Positions 36,055 through 48,494 of a stretch of 64,000 nucleotides of DNA are shown one piece after another. The DNA comes from Anaeramoeba flamelloides. Taxonomy: Eukaryota > Metamonada > Anaeramoebidae. Position numbers and translations under genes: made by a program. The notes under the pieces were generated by a model. That model did no database searches. It was given only the letters and a program-made list of their open reading frames with translations, and was not told the origin of the DNA. The stretch spans positions 744,501-808,500 of the forward strand of contig JANTQA010000051.1 of NCBI GenBank assembly GCA_027625915.1, given 5' to 3'. Each line of letters starts with the position of its first letter. Within the stretch, counting starts at the first letter, position 1.

Positions 36055-36420
36055 ATGTTCACAGGACAAATTGTTGTACTTTCTAAAGATCTCTCTGAAT
36101 ACAAGGAATGGGTCAAATCACAAGGCGCCGAAGTGAAGATCAGATTATCAAAAAACACAGACTATTTCATTTTAACTGTGAAAGCCGCCGAGGGACTAAT
36201 TTCCAGAATTGAAACAGCTAAAAAAAACAAAACAAAGGTTGTTGTCGACGACTTCATTAAGGAATGTAAAGAAACCAACACCCTTGCTGACTTCCGCGAT
36301 TTTGAAATCGAAATTGAAGAAGTTGAGGAATCCGAAACAGACTCTGAACCAGAAACAACAGAACGGGGCAGGACAAACACGACGGAGCCGGATAAAAGCA
36401 GGAAGCAAACAAAAAAATAA
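36055..36420 (+). CDS. Small protein with a single BRCT domain
   Basis: The protein is 121 aa. Residues about 1-85 form a BRCT-like fold: FTGQIVVLS at the start, then a helix-strand unit (EYKEWVKSQGAEVKIRLSKN), TDYFILTV, and VVVDDFIKECKETNTL containing the conserved late hydrophobic/aromatic position. BRCT domains bind phosphopeptides or DNA ends in repair and replication proteins such as PARP1, RFC1 and DNA ligases. Here the domain stands alone, followed by an acidic then basic tail (about 86-121). I chose the ATG at 36055; a longer frame upstream lacks an ATG and is Phe-rich leader sequence. The coding part is relatively GC-rich. A 32-base A run starts 8 bases after the stop. Confidence 0.82.
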   Translation: MFTGQIVVLSKDLSEYKEWVKSQGAEVKIRLSKNTDYFILTVKAAEGLISRIETAKKNKTKVVVDDFIKECKETNTLADFRDFEIEIEEVEESETDSEPETTERGRTNTTEPDKSRKQTKK

Positions 36421-36426
36421 ATAAAC

Positions 36427-36460
<34 letters not shown>

Positions 36461-37161
36461 ACAAAGTGCTTATGAGATGTTTTGTTGAAACACTTCTGAA
36501 ATTAAACAGTGTTTTGTTTCTACTTCTCAAAACCGAGCAAAATGAAACAAACAAAATTTAAATTTTTTTTTTTTTAAAACCTTGATCTTTTCTCTTTTTT
36601 TTTTTCTTTTTTTTTTTGTTGGCTATTTTTTCCTAATTTGTTTTGACTTTAGTCACTCATAAAAGTAATGATCTTGTCTCAACTTATTGAAAGGATTCTT
36701 TAAAAAAAACAAACCAATAAAGAAAAACAAAAAAAACACATCGTTTTTATTAATTTTACATTTTCCCTTTATTTTTATTCTTATTCGAATTCTTTCTCTT
36801 ATTCTTATTCTTATCTTATTCTTATTTTTATTTTTCTCGAGTGACAGAAAAAAACAATTTTTGTCCAACCTTACTCAAGTTAGCTTTATTTAAATTCTTT
36901 TTCAGATTCATTTAACGATTCGGAAGTTCACTTTTGAAAAATTATTTCACAATTTTTTTTTTTTTTTTTTTGTAAAAAATCTGATCGTTAAAATAATTTG
37001 TTTAATCGTGAGAAGAACTAATTTTTAAAAGTTCAACAAATTCTCGAATTTTGTATGTAACAGCAGTTTTCAAGTTGAAAGAAATTGTGGTTTTATTTTT
37101 AATTCGAAGAAAATTATTTATTTTGGAAATAAAAAAAAGTTTTTTTTTGGAAAATAAAAAT

Positions 37162-37224
<63 letters not shown>

Positions 37225-38042
37225 TTTTTTTTTTATTTTCGATTTATTTCATTTAGTTCTGTAAAAAAAAATTGTAATTGGTTAGTATTTTGAAGTAAAA
37301 TGAACTTTTTTTTTCTTATTCATCGAATAACTTCAGAGTTATATTTTACCATCAAAAAGTTGTTTTCGATTGAAGTTTTTCAAATTTGGGATTGTCCACA
37401 ATTTAATGATTTGGCTGTAGTTCCTATGTAGTTGAAATGAACGTGTTGAAAGAGAACGATTAATAAAATTATTTCTTGTTAAATTAAAGATAAAGTTTCA
37501 TTTGTCCTCTGATTCTATCTCCAAGGTAAATAAGGTGACAAAATAATTTGTTTTTTAGTTAGCAATATTCTTATAATAACTGTTTCTTTTGATCAAAGAT
37601 GTTATTGGTTTGTTCTTCGAGAAAATAGAGGTGAGTGAGACTTAATTTAGGTTTAAAACAAAGTACAGAATATTTTATAGTAATAATGATTTATAAAGTA
37701 TTTTTTATGTCTCTCTTTATCATTTCAATTTTTTTTAATAATTATCTCATTAACACCTCTATTAACATCAGAAAGCTTTCTTAATGATGTTCAAAATATT
37801 TTTTTAAGGTTGAGTAACTGATAATTAATTTGCTCGAGAAATAAGTAGTGATTTATCACAAAAAATGGCATTGTCAATTAGAGGACTTTTAGTTGCCAAA
37901 ATTCAAATGATAAAAAAAAAACCTTATGAATCTCATTTCCAAAAAAATTCAAATTACAATAAAAAAAAAAACATGATGATAACCAATATCAAAAAATTCA
38001 ATTAACTACAAAAAAAAAAATATCTTGAATCTAAACCCCTTA
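36421..38042. other. Intergenic with a 58-base poly-T tract
   Basis: It opens with A32 (36428-36459), has an (TTATTC)n-like stretch near 36780-36820, and contains an uninterrupted T58 at 37165-37222. No gene is recognised. Confidence 0.6.
37165..37222. repeat. Poly-T homopolymer, 58 bases
   Basis: This run of T is unbroken and by far the longest homopolymer in the window. It lies between the BRCT gene and family C copy 4. Its exact length is uncertain because such tracts are error-prone in sequencing. Confidence 0.9.
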
Positions 38043-38785
38043 CCAAAATTTTAGACACACCTAAAATCCAAAATAAGCAAAAAATATATCAATTTATTGT
38101 ATTTTTCCAAACCTACTGTTTATTGTAAAATAAAAAGATCAAAATTTTCATTTCTCTTTCCAAAATAATCACATTCCCAGAATTATTTTCACAAAAACAT
38201 TCAAAGAATCCCAATTCTAAAAAACAGAAATTCATAATTTAAGAATGTTTTAGAACCAAAAATTTGAAAGGTTTGGGGATTTTTAACTTTCCCTTTTTTT
38301 AGCAAAGCTGAATGAAAATTTTGTTCCATTTATTGTTCAACCAATAGTAATCTAAAACCCCATTTAAGTAACGAGTATTAATGTTTTGATATTTAATCAT
38401 TTTAATCCAAATACAAAAAAAAATACTAAACCAAAAAAAAAAAAATCTATCTGTCCAAAATGATGAAACAAGTGTAAGAAAAAATTTTATTGGTAATTTT
38501 GTTGAAATTTCATCAACAATTGATCGATCAAATGGACAAGATATCATCAACTATTTGTATACGATTTTTCTATTTTCTAAAATCAGCACTAAACCTCTTT
38601 CAATAATTTAAAAAAAAATTCCAGCTCTCAGGAAACATATTAAGTAACTTGAAAAAAGCAAATGGAAACAAAACAAAAAAGACAAAAAATGATATAGTTT
38701 GGTAAAAAAACAATTATTTCCAAATTGAATGTAAACTGTAGTATTTTTATTTTTTCAACTGTTTAAACTGTGTCCATTTTTTTGG
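38043..38785 (+). mobile_element. Inverted-repeat element, family C, copy 4, carrying element D
   Basis: The termini are CCAAAATTTTAGACACACCT and the complement of CCAAAAAAATGGACACAG. The body from 38351 onward is the reverse complement of 21301-21630, for example CAATTGATCGATCAAATGGA, CAGGAAACATATTAAGTAAC and TTTCAACTGTTTAAACTGTG. Element D is inserted at 38113-38350. Confidence 0.7.
38113..38350. mobile_element. Family D, copy 2, nested in family C
   Basis: The left arm is CTACTGTTTATTGTAAAATA...AAAATTTTCATTTCTCTTTCC and the right arm is GCAAAGCTGAATGAAAATTT...CAATAGTAAT, an inverted repeat. It is absent from family C copy 3 at the corresponding place, which marks it as an insertion. Confidence 0.7.
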
Positions 38786-39877
38786 AATTTATGTTTAGTT
38801 TTCCAAAAACTCAAATTTAAAAAAATGTAAAGTGATCAAAAATTCAAAATGGGTTCTCCAAAAAAGTCTTACTTATTCTATATTTTAAAATTTTGAAATT
38901 TCTTCAATTTTAAAAAAATGTCTTCTAAAAGTCCATAATCGCTTTAATATAATTTAATCTATTTTTTTGTTATTTTTTAACCCTTTAAATTTCACAAAGT
39001 AAGGAATTTATAAGATTATTTTTGAAAAAATACCTCATTTAGAAAATGAAAAAAAAAAATAAATCGTCCATAACTCAAAATGTTCCCAGAGAGAAACATT
39101 AAAAATAACACAGTTGGACTTTAAAATTAATAGTAACAATGATTTAAATTTGAAATTGGGTGTTTATATGTATTAATATTTTCTAAAAATAGAGTGGGCT
39201 TTTCATTGTTGATTTTAAGAAAACTTCTTTACGTCATATGCTGATTGATTTTTAATTAGTATTAAAATATAAAAAAACATTGGAAGTCACTACCATAAAA
39301 CAATCCCAGATATTTAAATCTATTCCAAGATTTAAAGTAACAACCAGAGATTCTAAATTGAAAATTTTTGCTTGAAATATTTTTTTTTATTCGTTTTCAC
39401 TTTTAGCGTTTTTTTGTTTAATATTTATAACAAATAGAATTATATAAATACTGGAAGATAAAGCCAAATTAATTAATCTGAAAGTTAAAATTGTTGAGAT
39501 ATTTTTAGGATGTGAAAATATAAAAAATTTTCAAAGTATTTTAAAGCTTGTCAGCTATTTTGATGATAATAGAAAAAACTGTTTGGAGAAAAATGAAGAA
39601 AAAAGAAAACTAAGAAGAATCAAAATATAAATTTTCATCTATTGTATTTTAAGAGGTGTATAATTCTAATTTTTTGAAAAGAAAAAAACCAAATAAAAAA
39701 TATTAATAGAATTAAAAGAGGGGTATGGATAATTAAATTATTTAACAAATTAAAGAAGATTAGTCATGAATTTGTGATAATTATAATTTTTTCTAGAGAA
39801 AACTAAAGGATGTTTAATGAAAATATTTCATTCTCTTTGAGTCTTTATTTTACTTTGTGATAAAAATATAAGTATAG
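38786..39877. other. Intergenic, no gene recognised
   Basis: A/T-rich sequence with no supported feature. Confidence 0.4.
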
Positions 39878-40077
39878 GTAAAGTCAACTTCACTTTTAAA
39901 GCACAAACTTTCTATGGAATTTAAGGCATAAAAAAATCTCAAATTAAGGCACAAAATTTAGATTCTAGTTTAATAAAATGTAAAAAAAACAATTACAAAA
40001 TTTGTGTGTTAATTTGAGATTTTTTTATGCCTTAAATTTCGTAGAAAGTTTGTACTTTAAAAGTGGAACTGACTGTA
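39878..40077. mobile_element. Element E (200-bp palindromic MITE), copy 1
   Basis: The segment is a hairpin of two arms of about 85 bases. AAGGCATAAAAAAATCTCAA is mirrored by TTGAGATTTTTTTATGCCTT, and the right end is GTGGAACTGACTGTA. The left terminus is slightly decayed (GGTAAAGTCAACTTC). There are four further clear copies at 50.3-52.2 kb. Confidence 0.8.
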
Positions 40078-43000
40078 TATGTGTATAAAAATGAAAAGAA
40101 AAAAAGAAAGATATAATGATTAGGGCAGAGATAAGAAAAAAAAGGAATAGAAAAGAGCTATAGAGTGGGAAAAAAGAAATTGTAAGAATAATAGTGATAT
40201 TTTATATTTTTTAGAATATATCTTTCTTTGAAATATTAATTGAAAAAAAAACCATAGATATTCATAAAATTAATCATAATTAGTAATAAACACTATAAAA
40301 AAACTATTTTTTTTTGTTAATCAAACGGATAGTTTATTTTGTTTATTATTTTTTTCACTTATAATTATTTTAGTGATTCTTTCCAACGATATCTACCACT
40401 TTCATATTTAGGACATCATATAAGAAATGATCTTAATTTTCTCTATATTTTTTTCGGATTTTTAAGATATTAAATCAATAGATCAAGTCATCAGTTATTT
40501 TAATATAGAAAATATGAACATCTATTTAGACCAATAGTAAAATATCAAAATTTCAGGAATGATCATGAAGATTTCTAATTGAAATAACTCTGTTGAATAA
40601 ATATGCTTTTTTAGATGTTTTAAAAATTAGTTTAAAAATATTCAGAAGTTTTCCTACCTACATTTGAATAGAGATTGTTTCATGTTTTTTTTTTTAGAAA
40701 TATTGATTTACATTAAAGTACTCGTTTTTTATTTGTACTCAATCTTCTATATGATTTCAATTTAAATTACTATTTTCTCCACAAATATAGATAAAATCAT
40801 ATAATATCGAGGTAACAGAGTTTTAAAAAAATCCTTATTTGGGTTTTCAATAACTTTTTATTTTTTTTTATTTATATCTGAATTAATCAAATCAAATTTA
40901 TTTTCTTATTAAATAATATTAATTGGTGTCACTTTTTGGGATTTTAGTATTCTTCTTCAGTTGAATATTAATACAAGTATTTATTCCTTCAATTTATTTT
41001 CTGAAGAATATATATTATCAACTGATAATATCTTGTGAAAAGATTCCTACCTTAGATGACCTTAATCTATACCCAAAAGATAATTGAATTTTTTTTTTTT
41101 TGAAGATAAATTCATATCTATCGAAAAAAAATTTGAGTCTGTTTTTCATTTTCTGTTTGATTAATTATTATTTTTTCAAACCAAATTCCCTGGATAATTA
41201 CTGTAAAAAGACCATTTTGGCTAATGTTTTTTTTCTTTCATATGAGGTCATTTTGAATTTTATAATTATTTATAGAGTTCTAATATTATGAGTTTTATAA
41301 CAAACCATTATTTTGATTTCATAATAAAAATAAGATCACAAATTAATATTTATATATGTTCACTTAAAAACCCATTTTTTTAATTATTATGCTTTTATAT
41401 GACCAAATAAGTTATTTGATATTTCTTCTTGATTGATACCCTTGTTATCTTTTATCAAGAAAATTTTACAGATTTATTACAAAGAAATTTATTAAGAGTT
41501 AGTCTAATAAGAGCATGAATAACCTAGTTAAAACTCTTGGTGATACAAACACTTTTAAAAAAAAAATCAAAAAAGACATGAAACCAAATGAAAAAAAAAA
41601 AAAAAGAATTTGAAGAAAAAGATTAATGTAAAAGTGTTGACTTTATCTTTATTTAACATATAATGAAAAAAAAATAAAAAAGAATAACCTCTTTTTTATT
41701 TTAATTGTTTTAATAAACTGTTAATTTTATCAAAATTTTGGAAACTTTTAAGAAAATGAGATTAAATAAAATGTATATATTCCTCTGTTAAATTATAACC
41801 TCTTTAATATATTATTTTGGCACACTTTAAATATTGTAAAATAAATAATGGGCTTGATAATAATTTATATGATAAAAGACCGTTTCTTAACTTACTGATT
41901 ATCTTACCCATCCAATAATACAATATGAGTACTTGAAATTCATGTTTTATTTAAATCTTTTAAAAAAATACGAGATGTTTTTTTTATATATTTTAAGCAC
42001 TTACACAGAAGGTTAAATCTTAGGTCTTTAACAGGATAAAATTCTATCCTTTGTTACTAATTTGAAAAACCAATAAACAATTGTGTGATATGTGGTGTAA
42101 AGTGAAAAGGTGAATGTAATACAAAAGGTAAGTTTTTAATAGTATTATAATAGTGTAAAAAAGGTATAATATATTATATAGGGGTTTATTTATCTTATTA
42201 TTTTAAATTTGTTATAAATAATTTTTTTTAAAACTATAACATAATGAATCTGATTATTTTTTAAAAAAATTTTAATTGTTTCCTAATTTTATCGAGATAA
42301 AAAATTATAAAAATAAAAAAAAAATATTGAATTCAATATCACAATAAAGAATAAAATAAAAAAGTTGTTGTAATCAATTTTTTTAATTTTATTCTATCTA
42401 ACTTATCCAACCTACTAAAACAAATTTGCCCAAAAAAAAAAAAGAAAATAAAAAAATGTTTAACTAAAATTAAACAACGATTCTTATTCTAAAAACCTTC
42501 TTAATTTTCAAATGTAATATTCCTTTTTTATCAAAATTTTTATAAAAAAGTTGTTTTATTACAAAGAAAATGCAATTCATTTATTAAAAAGCCCTCAGTA
42601 TACAATATTAGGTTGAATATTCAAATACTGGGTTCACATTATTTCTAATTTTTTATCATTTTCTAAAAAAGTTACCAAGGTGAAATTTTGTGAAAAGATG
42701 GATAATGATGTATTGTGAAATGAATTCTTTGAAGAAAATCAACTAACCAATTTGAAATTTTCTGTAATTTATTATAATTATCAAAATCAAAACTAAATAG
42801 GAATATAATACAACCCCAGGATTTTACATTAAGAGATATTTTCAATGTGGGTGTTTAACTCTAACTCTGTTCAACAATATCCCTAATTCAGATTAAAACC
42901 ACCTTTGCATATATTTTGCCAAGTTTAAAGACAATCCAAGGTACATGAAACTTACACACAAATAACCCTTTGTTTAGATGGGGAAAATTAGTTTAAAAAA

Positions 43001-43394
43001 AATACAAAAAATTATACTGGAAATAGGGATTCTAGTAAAATAATGTGTGCCAAAACAAAATTCAGATATTTATACTATTATCTGAGATTTTTCAATGTCT
43101 TAAATATCGTTCAAAGTTTGCGCCCCAAAAGTTAAACTTGTTGTATTGATTTTTTTTTGACATACAAAGTATTATTATCAATTCAAGAGATTCGACTTTT
43201 AGTAGGATTTTAATTCTAGATTTTTTGAGATTCTTCCGGATCACAGAAGAACAACGATTATTTTACACCATTATCAAGTTATTTGAATTTTAGACTTATC
43301 AGTAATAGAAGCCATTCTCTTAGGTTTAGAGATTGGTGTCTAAAAGGTGGAAGTATAAGAGTAAAATAAACTCTTTTTAATCCAAAATTACACA
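40078..43394. other. Intergenic, 3.3 kb, no gene; one decayed element E half
   Basis: A/T-rich sequence. About 43030-43147 resembles the right half of element E (ATTCTAGTAAAATAA, then GATTTTTCAATGTCTTAAAT and AAGTTTGCGCCCCAAAAGTT). A 63-codon hydrophobic frame at 41100 lacks an ATG and is not supported. Confidence 0.5.
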
Positions 43395-43915
43395 TTTTTA
43401 TTGAAATATTGTATATATTCTATGATTTTAAAGTATTTGAATCTATCTAAGAAAAAATATATATTTTGAAAATGTCCAAATTGAAATCTTTTTTTTCAAA
43501 TTTTACTTTTTTATTTTCGATTTTTTTTGAACTCATGATTCATTTGAAATTTTTTTTTTTATTACAAGATCGATAGCCAATAATTAAAAAATTGGTATTC
43601 TATCTATGTGAAAGTGTTAAAATGGTTGTAGAAAAATCATATTGATTTAAATTGTAATTTTATTTGGATCTTCCATTAAAGATTAAAATAAACATTTTTT
43701 TTTCTGAACAGTGTTTCGCTGAGAATTTGGGTTTTTCAATTGTCATGAAAATCCATAATATAATAGTTTTCTTTCAGACGAATATCAACTATTCTTTGAA
43801 ATTTTATTATTCTACTTATTTCTTATCTGTTCTTCAAAGGTTAGTAATATAAAAAAAATTGAAATTTATAGAAAAAAAATTGGGTCCGTTTGACTAAAAC
43901 CAAATTTACATTAAA
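43395..43915 (+). mobile_element. Element A, copy 3 (without element B)
   Basis: It is collinear with 32.5-33.16 kb: a GAAAATGTCCAAATTGAAAT-like start, GATCGATAGCC, GATCTTCCATTAAAG, GGGTTTTTCAATTGTCATGA, TTCTTATCTGTTCTTCAAAG, and the terminus GGGTCCGTTTGACTAAAAC. The stretch corresponding to the element B insertion is absent. The left terminus is poorly preserved. Confidence 0.65.
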
Positions 43916-44624
43916 TAACTTTTTTGGATGAATGTACCATAACAAAATAAGGTATTATCAATTCCATTGCTTTTATTACTTACACTTGTGATGATTTTGG
44001 AAATTTTAATAAAGTTTCTTCTTAAAGTAATATCAATATGATTGTTCTCCAAATTAAATCAAAGACTTCAAGTACTGTGAAAAAATGGGATATCAAAGTA
44101 ATTATAAAAAAAAAAATATTATTTATCAAATATAATTAAAAGGATAAAAAATAAATTCTTTTTTTTTACAATTTTTCTTTTTTAAAAAATTATAATCTAA
44201 TTATTAAAATTAGTCAAAAGGAACAAAATTCATCAGAATTATATAAAAGTAATTGAAATTTAGATGATTATTAAATGCTTTTAAGTAGTTTATTTGTGGG
44301 AAAATTAAAATTTTAAAAATTTGGTAAAATTTCAAAAGTGGTCAAATTCTCAATTTTTTCAAAATAATCAATTATATTGAAATATATAACTATATATAAT
44401 TTAAAAACACTTTTTGAGTCAGGATAAGGCATGTTAGCAAAGGTTAGAGTATGTTGGGATGGGTTTGGATGATATGCTTGGTAATTTAGTTTCAGATTTT
44501 TGAATAAAAAAATAATTTAGAGACTAATTAGACTTGTGTAATTCTTTTAAGGAGGGAAAAAAAATTCACAATAAACTTTGGTGGTTAAAATTGGGTTTTG
44601 AAAATTTTTTAGTAATATTTAGTA

Positions 44625-44924
44625 TTGGTGATTTCAACAGTTGGGTTTTTATACAATTTAAGTAATAAAATACTTCAAGTCTCAAATTATTTTTTTTGTT
44701 ATTTATTACCACTATCCTTAAAAAAACTCTTAAAAAATCTACAAAATTATACCGATTTTAATAATCAAAAAACTCTTCGAATTAATACGAAAAAATTCAA
44801 TTTGACCAATTTTGAAATTCTAACAAATTTGGAATTTACTAATATATCTTTATTTGTCATTTTAGATTCAATAAATTTCAATTTTACCATGAAATATCCA
44901 ATAGAACATTGCCTTAAAAATTAA
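44625..44924 (+). CDS. Weak open frame, hypothetical
   Basis: The frame is open for about 99 codons, without an ATG at its start. It contains a Leu/Lys-rich stretch (LPLSLKKLLKNLQNYTDF) and a hydrophobic one (ISLFVILDSINFNF). No family is recognised. In sequence this A/T-rich, a frame of this length could be chance or a decayed element. Confidence 0.15.
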   Translation: MVISTVGFLYNLSNKILQVSNYFFCYLLPLSLKKLLKNLQNYTDFNNQKTLRINTKKFNLTNFEILTNLEFTNISLFVILDSINFNFTMKYPIEHCLKN

Positions 44925-44972
44925 AAACTTTAAAATTTAATTGTAAATAATTTTAAATCTGAGTAAAAAGTG

Positions 44973-45199
44973 TATACTATTTATTGCAAAATATGTGTAA
45001 CGAAATTTTTACTCAGCTTTCCAAAAAAAGATATTATAAATCTAGGGAACATTTCAAAGTTTTAATTCTCAAAATCAGCTTCAATTTTCCCCTTTTTAGA
45101 ATTGAGAACTTTGGTGATTTATTTTAGATTCTTTTATAAATTTTTCTTTTGGAAAGCTGAATGAAAATTTTGATCTTATTATTTTACACTTAACAGTAG
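44973..45199. mobile_element. Family D, copy 3
   Basis: The arms TACTATTTATTGCAAAATAT / ACTCAGCTTTCCAAAA and CTTTTGGAAAGCTGAATGAA / TTACACTTAACAGTAG are inverted. AATTCTCAAAATC and TTTAGAATTGAGAACTT form an inner inverted pair. The element is non-coding. Confidence 0.7.
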
Positions 45200-46145
45200 T
45201 TTGGTAAATTTATATCTCGTAAATTATAACTTATCAAAGATAATCAATAATTTTAAATCAGAGTGATTATTTGTATGTTAGAATAATACTTTCTTATTAT
45301 TAAAGACAAACTTATTGAGAAAATAATAAATTATGGATTTTTTTATTTTTTATTGTAAATTTTAATTAGAATCTGAAAAATAATTTTTTCCAAGACTAAA
45401 TATAAATATCAAGATTAATGCACAAAAAAGCAAAAAGATTGATAAAAAATCCATTAAATAAACCAAAAAAGACTAATATTACACATAATGTTTACAATGA
45501 ACAAAGATAAAAAATAGTTAAAAAACTTACTTTACAGGTTTTATAAGTATAGATCTAAAAAAAAGTAATTGATTTTTACTACATTCTACAAGATGAATCT
45601 CGATGAAATTGAAACTCATAAAATCTAAATCAAAAATTATATTTCTATATATGGTTTAATCATCATTTGAATGAATAATACTTTTTTTAAAAAGTCTGAT
45701 CATCACGAGTAATGCTCTCAATTTTATTTTTAAAAATGTAAAAATATCGTAAGATCTTCTTTCAGAAAATCAAATTATATTTCTTTTTCAATGACTCATT
45801 GCTTTGTGTTTTAAAGGACAAAATTCTGGTTTTCTTATTTTTCAAAATATTTGATCAAAAATTGAACAAGTAAAAACAAAACAATTTATTATTTGATTTC
45901 TTAAACTTATGAATTTCTTCATTCGTAACACAATAATCAATGTTTTCTGATTTAATTTAACAAATACAAACAATATCTTGTAATTTGGTTTCTAAAATTA
46001 AAACAGAAATGTTTAAGAAAAAAGAATACAACTGATGAACTTTGTGTTTTACAGACTATTGACAAAAAATCAAACTAATTATCAAAAACTTGGATGTTAA
46101 TTTTTTTATTTTTTGATTTTGGGTTTATTTAAACCAAAAGCTATA

Positions 46146-46808
46146 ATGAATAAAGAACAAATATTTGGTGCATTAAAAGACTGTTTTCCTCTTTATGAAA
46201 CGGAAATAATAAATACTGTATTGACATATTACCATAAAAAGGATCCGAATGATCCCAATTTAATGTATAGAGTCTCAAATGAATTGTTAGCTCAACAAAC
46301 AAAAAAAGAAAAACAAAACCAAAATAATCAAGAGTATAATCTTTTACAGAAGAAAGATATGTACCAAAAGCATAACCAGAAGAGAAATAGCATTTATAAC
46401 TCTGAAACCAATTATTTTTCTTCAAAACTCAAAAAAGATAATCCTTATGAGAGTGTACAAAATCAAAAACAGAAGAAAAAAAAAATTATAAAAGATCCTC
46501 AAAAATCAAACCTTAGTCCCTACAGCTTTAACCGAAATGAAAATATGGATAAAAACAGATTTGATCAAAACAATAATATGAAAAGAAACAAAATGTCAAA
46601 TTATCTTGGTTTTCAAACTAATTCCCACTGGGAAGAACTTGTTGATCTGAAAAAACAAAGACGAGACGAGAGGACACTCAAAAGAAAACAAGAACAATTA
46701 GATTTGTTGTTAATCTATTTTTTGAATATGTTCCCTACAATTGAAGAAAATGTGATGAGTGGATTGTTAACAAGTTATTTGGACAGATTGGTTAAAAAGG
46801 ATGAGTAA
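46146..46808 (+). CDS. Lys/Asn-rich protein with CUE-like motifs at both ends
   Basis: The protein is 220 aa, single exon, TAA stop. The ATG at 46146 follows a few in-frame non-ATG codons and is the first ATG in frame. Residues 1-50 (MNKEQIFGALKDCFPLYETE followed by IINTVLTYY) resemble a CUE ubiquitin-binding module, in which a 'MFP' motif and a 'DxExI..VL' helix are typical. Residues about 196-216 (LLIYFLNMFPTIEENVMSGL) repeat the same MFP-acid-helix pattern. Between them is a basic, Asn/Gln/Lys-rich, probably disordered linker. CUE pairs would suggest a ubiquitin adaptor, but the canonical di-leucine end is not obvious in either copy. I do not name a gene. Upstream bases 45200-46145 hold no other recognised feature. 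Confidence 0.7.
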   Translation: MNKEQIFGALKDCFPLYETEIINTVLTYYHKKDPNDPNLMYRVSNELLAQQTKKEKQNQNNQEYNLLQKKDMYQKHNQKRNSIYNSETNYFSSKLKKDNPYESVQNQKQKKKKIIKDPQKSNLSPYSFNRNENMDKNRFDQNNNMKRNKMSNYLGFQTNSHWEELVDLKKQRRDERTLKRKQEQLDLLLIYFLNMFPTIEENVMSGLLTSYLDRLVKKDE

Positions 46809-48494
46809 GAATAATACCTTTATTATCTATTTATTTTATCTTGAAAATTAGAGTTGTTTTTGAAATTACAATTGATGAAACAAAGAGAGGATGTTTCTTT
46901 TACTCTTCAATTTTTTTTTTTTTTTTTTTTTTTATGAAGAGGAAAATATATTCGAAGAAGAAAAAACATTCATTTAATACAAAAAAAAAAAAGTAAATTC
47001 TGGAAGATCAAAGTCCCTTAATCTTAGGTATCAGCGATCTTTGTCTTATTATTTTGAATTTTTATAATTATCATTTTCAAAAAATTAATTCTTAATTCAA
47101 ATTAATAATTCTAATAATCAAAAAAAATAATAGATAGAATCAAATCTTATTTTAAGACTAATAGTTCCTTGTTTATGCTCTTATTATCTGAAAAGAATAT
47201 TTTCTAATCTTTTACATTTCGAGAAATTTAATAAAGGTTTGTGAATAAAATAAAAAGATCAATTTTTTCTAGATCTTCAAGGATTCAATATTCGATTTAT
47301 TTTTATTTTATTTATAAAATAAGATTAAAATTTCAATGTTTATTTGTTCCTATAGACTCTCAGAAATTACAAAAAGTGAGGTTTCATAAAGATAAAAATG
47401 TTTTGTTAATTTTTCTTTTTCAATTTTTAGATCCTCAAATCCAAACCACAAAAGAATCCATTAATTTTGACTTGAAAATTTAATTGATAAAAAAATGGGA
47501 ACGTTGCACCATTTTTTTTTTTGTTCCCTTGGATTAGTTTTGCTATATAACATCAACTTTCGAACAAAATGACATGAGTGTGTGTTGTTTATTAATACTA
47601 ATGATTTCCAAACGTAGAAATATACCTTTTTTTTTTGAAGAAAGTTTTCAAAACTCGCTCTTATTTTTTGACTTTTTTGGTGTCAACCTTTATTCTAAAC
47701 TGAGGAAATTCTATCTAATTTCAATTAGAAAAAAGAATACTTTTTGAAGATTATGATTAGTTGAAGTTGTTTTTTCTCAGAGGAAATGGTTAGAAATATG
47801 AAAATTTATAATCTCATTTTTTAGTTATTTTTCCGAATTTTGTTGTCGGAAAAATAAAAAATAAATTTAAGGACACGATCAAAGGAAAACATAAAAAAGT
47901 TTCTTAAGTTTGAAACAAAATAGCTGGAAAAGATTAGAAATTGAAATAAAACTCAATTTTAAAATAATAAATTATGGAATATGTAACCTATACCCATTCT
48001 TTGAAATTATAATTGTTGAGAACATGAAAGTTAAAAGATTTTTTGAGTTTAGAGTATTGAAAAAAATAGATAAAATGAAAATAATCTCTAACAAGATTTT
48101 TGATTGTGAATATTAGAGAAATTGTTTTGAAATAGCTGAATAATCCTTTTTATTTTAAATCTAATTCTATTATTTAAGAATCAAACTTTAAAATTATAAC
48201 CCAACCACTTTTGAGAATGATGTCTCTTCAAATTACACCTGTTCAAAATAAAACCCAATCAATCAAAAAAACAAGAATAAAAATTATCATTTTCAAAACT
48301 CTAGTAAACCTCTTTAAATAACTCTATTATTTTATTACAAAAGTAGATCTACATATTTTATCAAAGAATTAAAAAGAGTAATCTATAGATACCCGACTTT
48401 AGTGAACTTAAAGTAGACCTATTACCGAGTTCATTAAAATTTAGATATTTACAAAAAGGATTTGGTTGAAAATAATTAAAATTAAACAACAATT
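46809..48494. other. Intergenic, no gene recognised
   Basis: It begins with a T run at 46911-46933. Short frames at 47241 and 47910 start at non-ATG codons and look accidental. Nothing else is supported. Confidence 0.45.

Noticed and set aside
47493-47527. GGGAAC...GTTCCC hairpin
   Set aside because: The six-base stem and T-rich loop are too small to call a terminator or RNA in a eukaryotic context.
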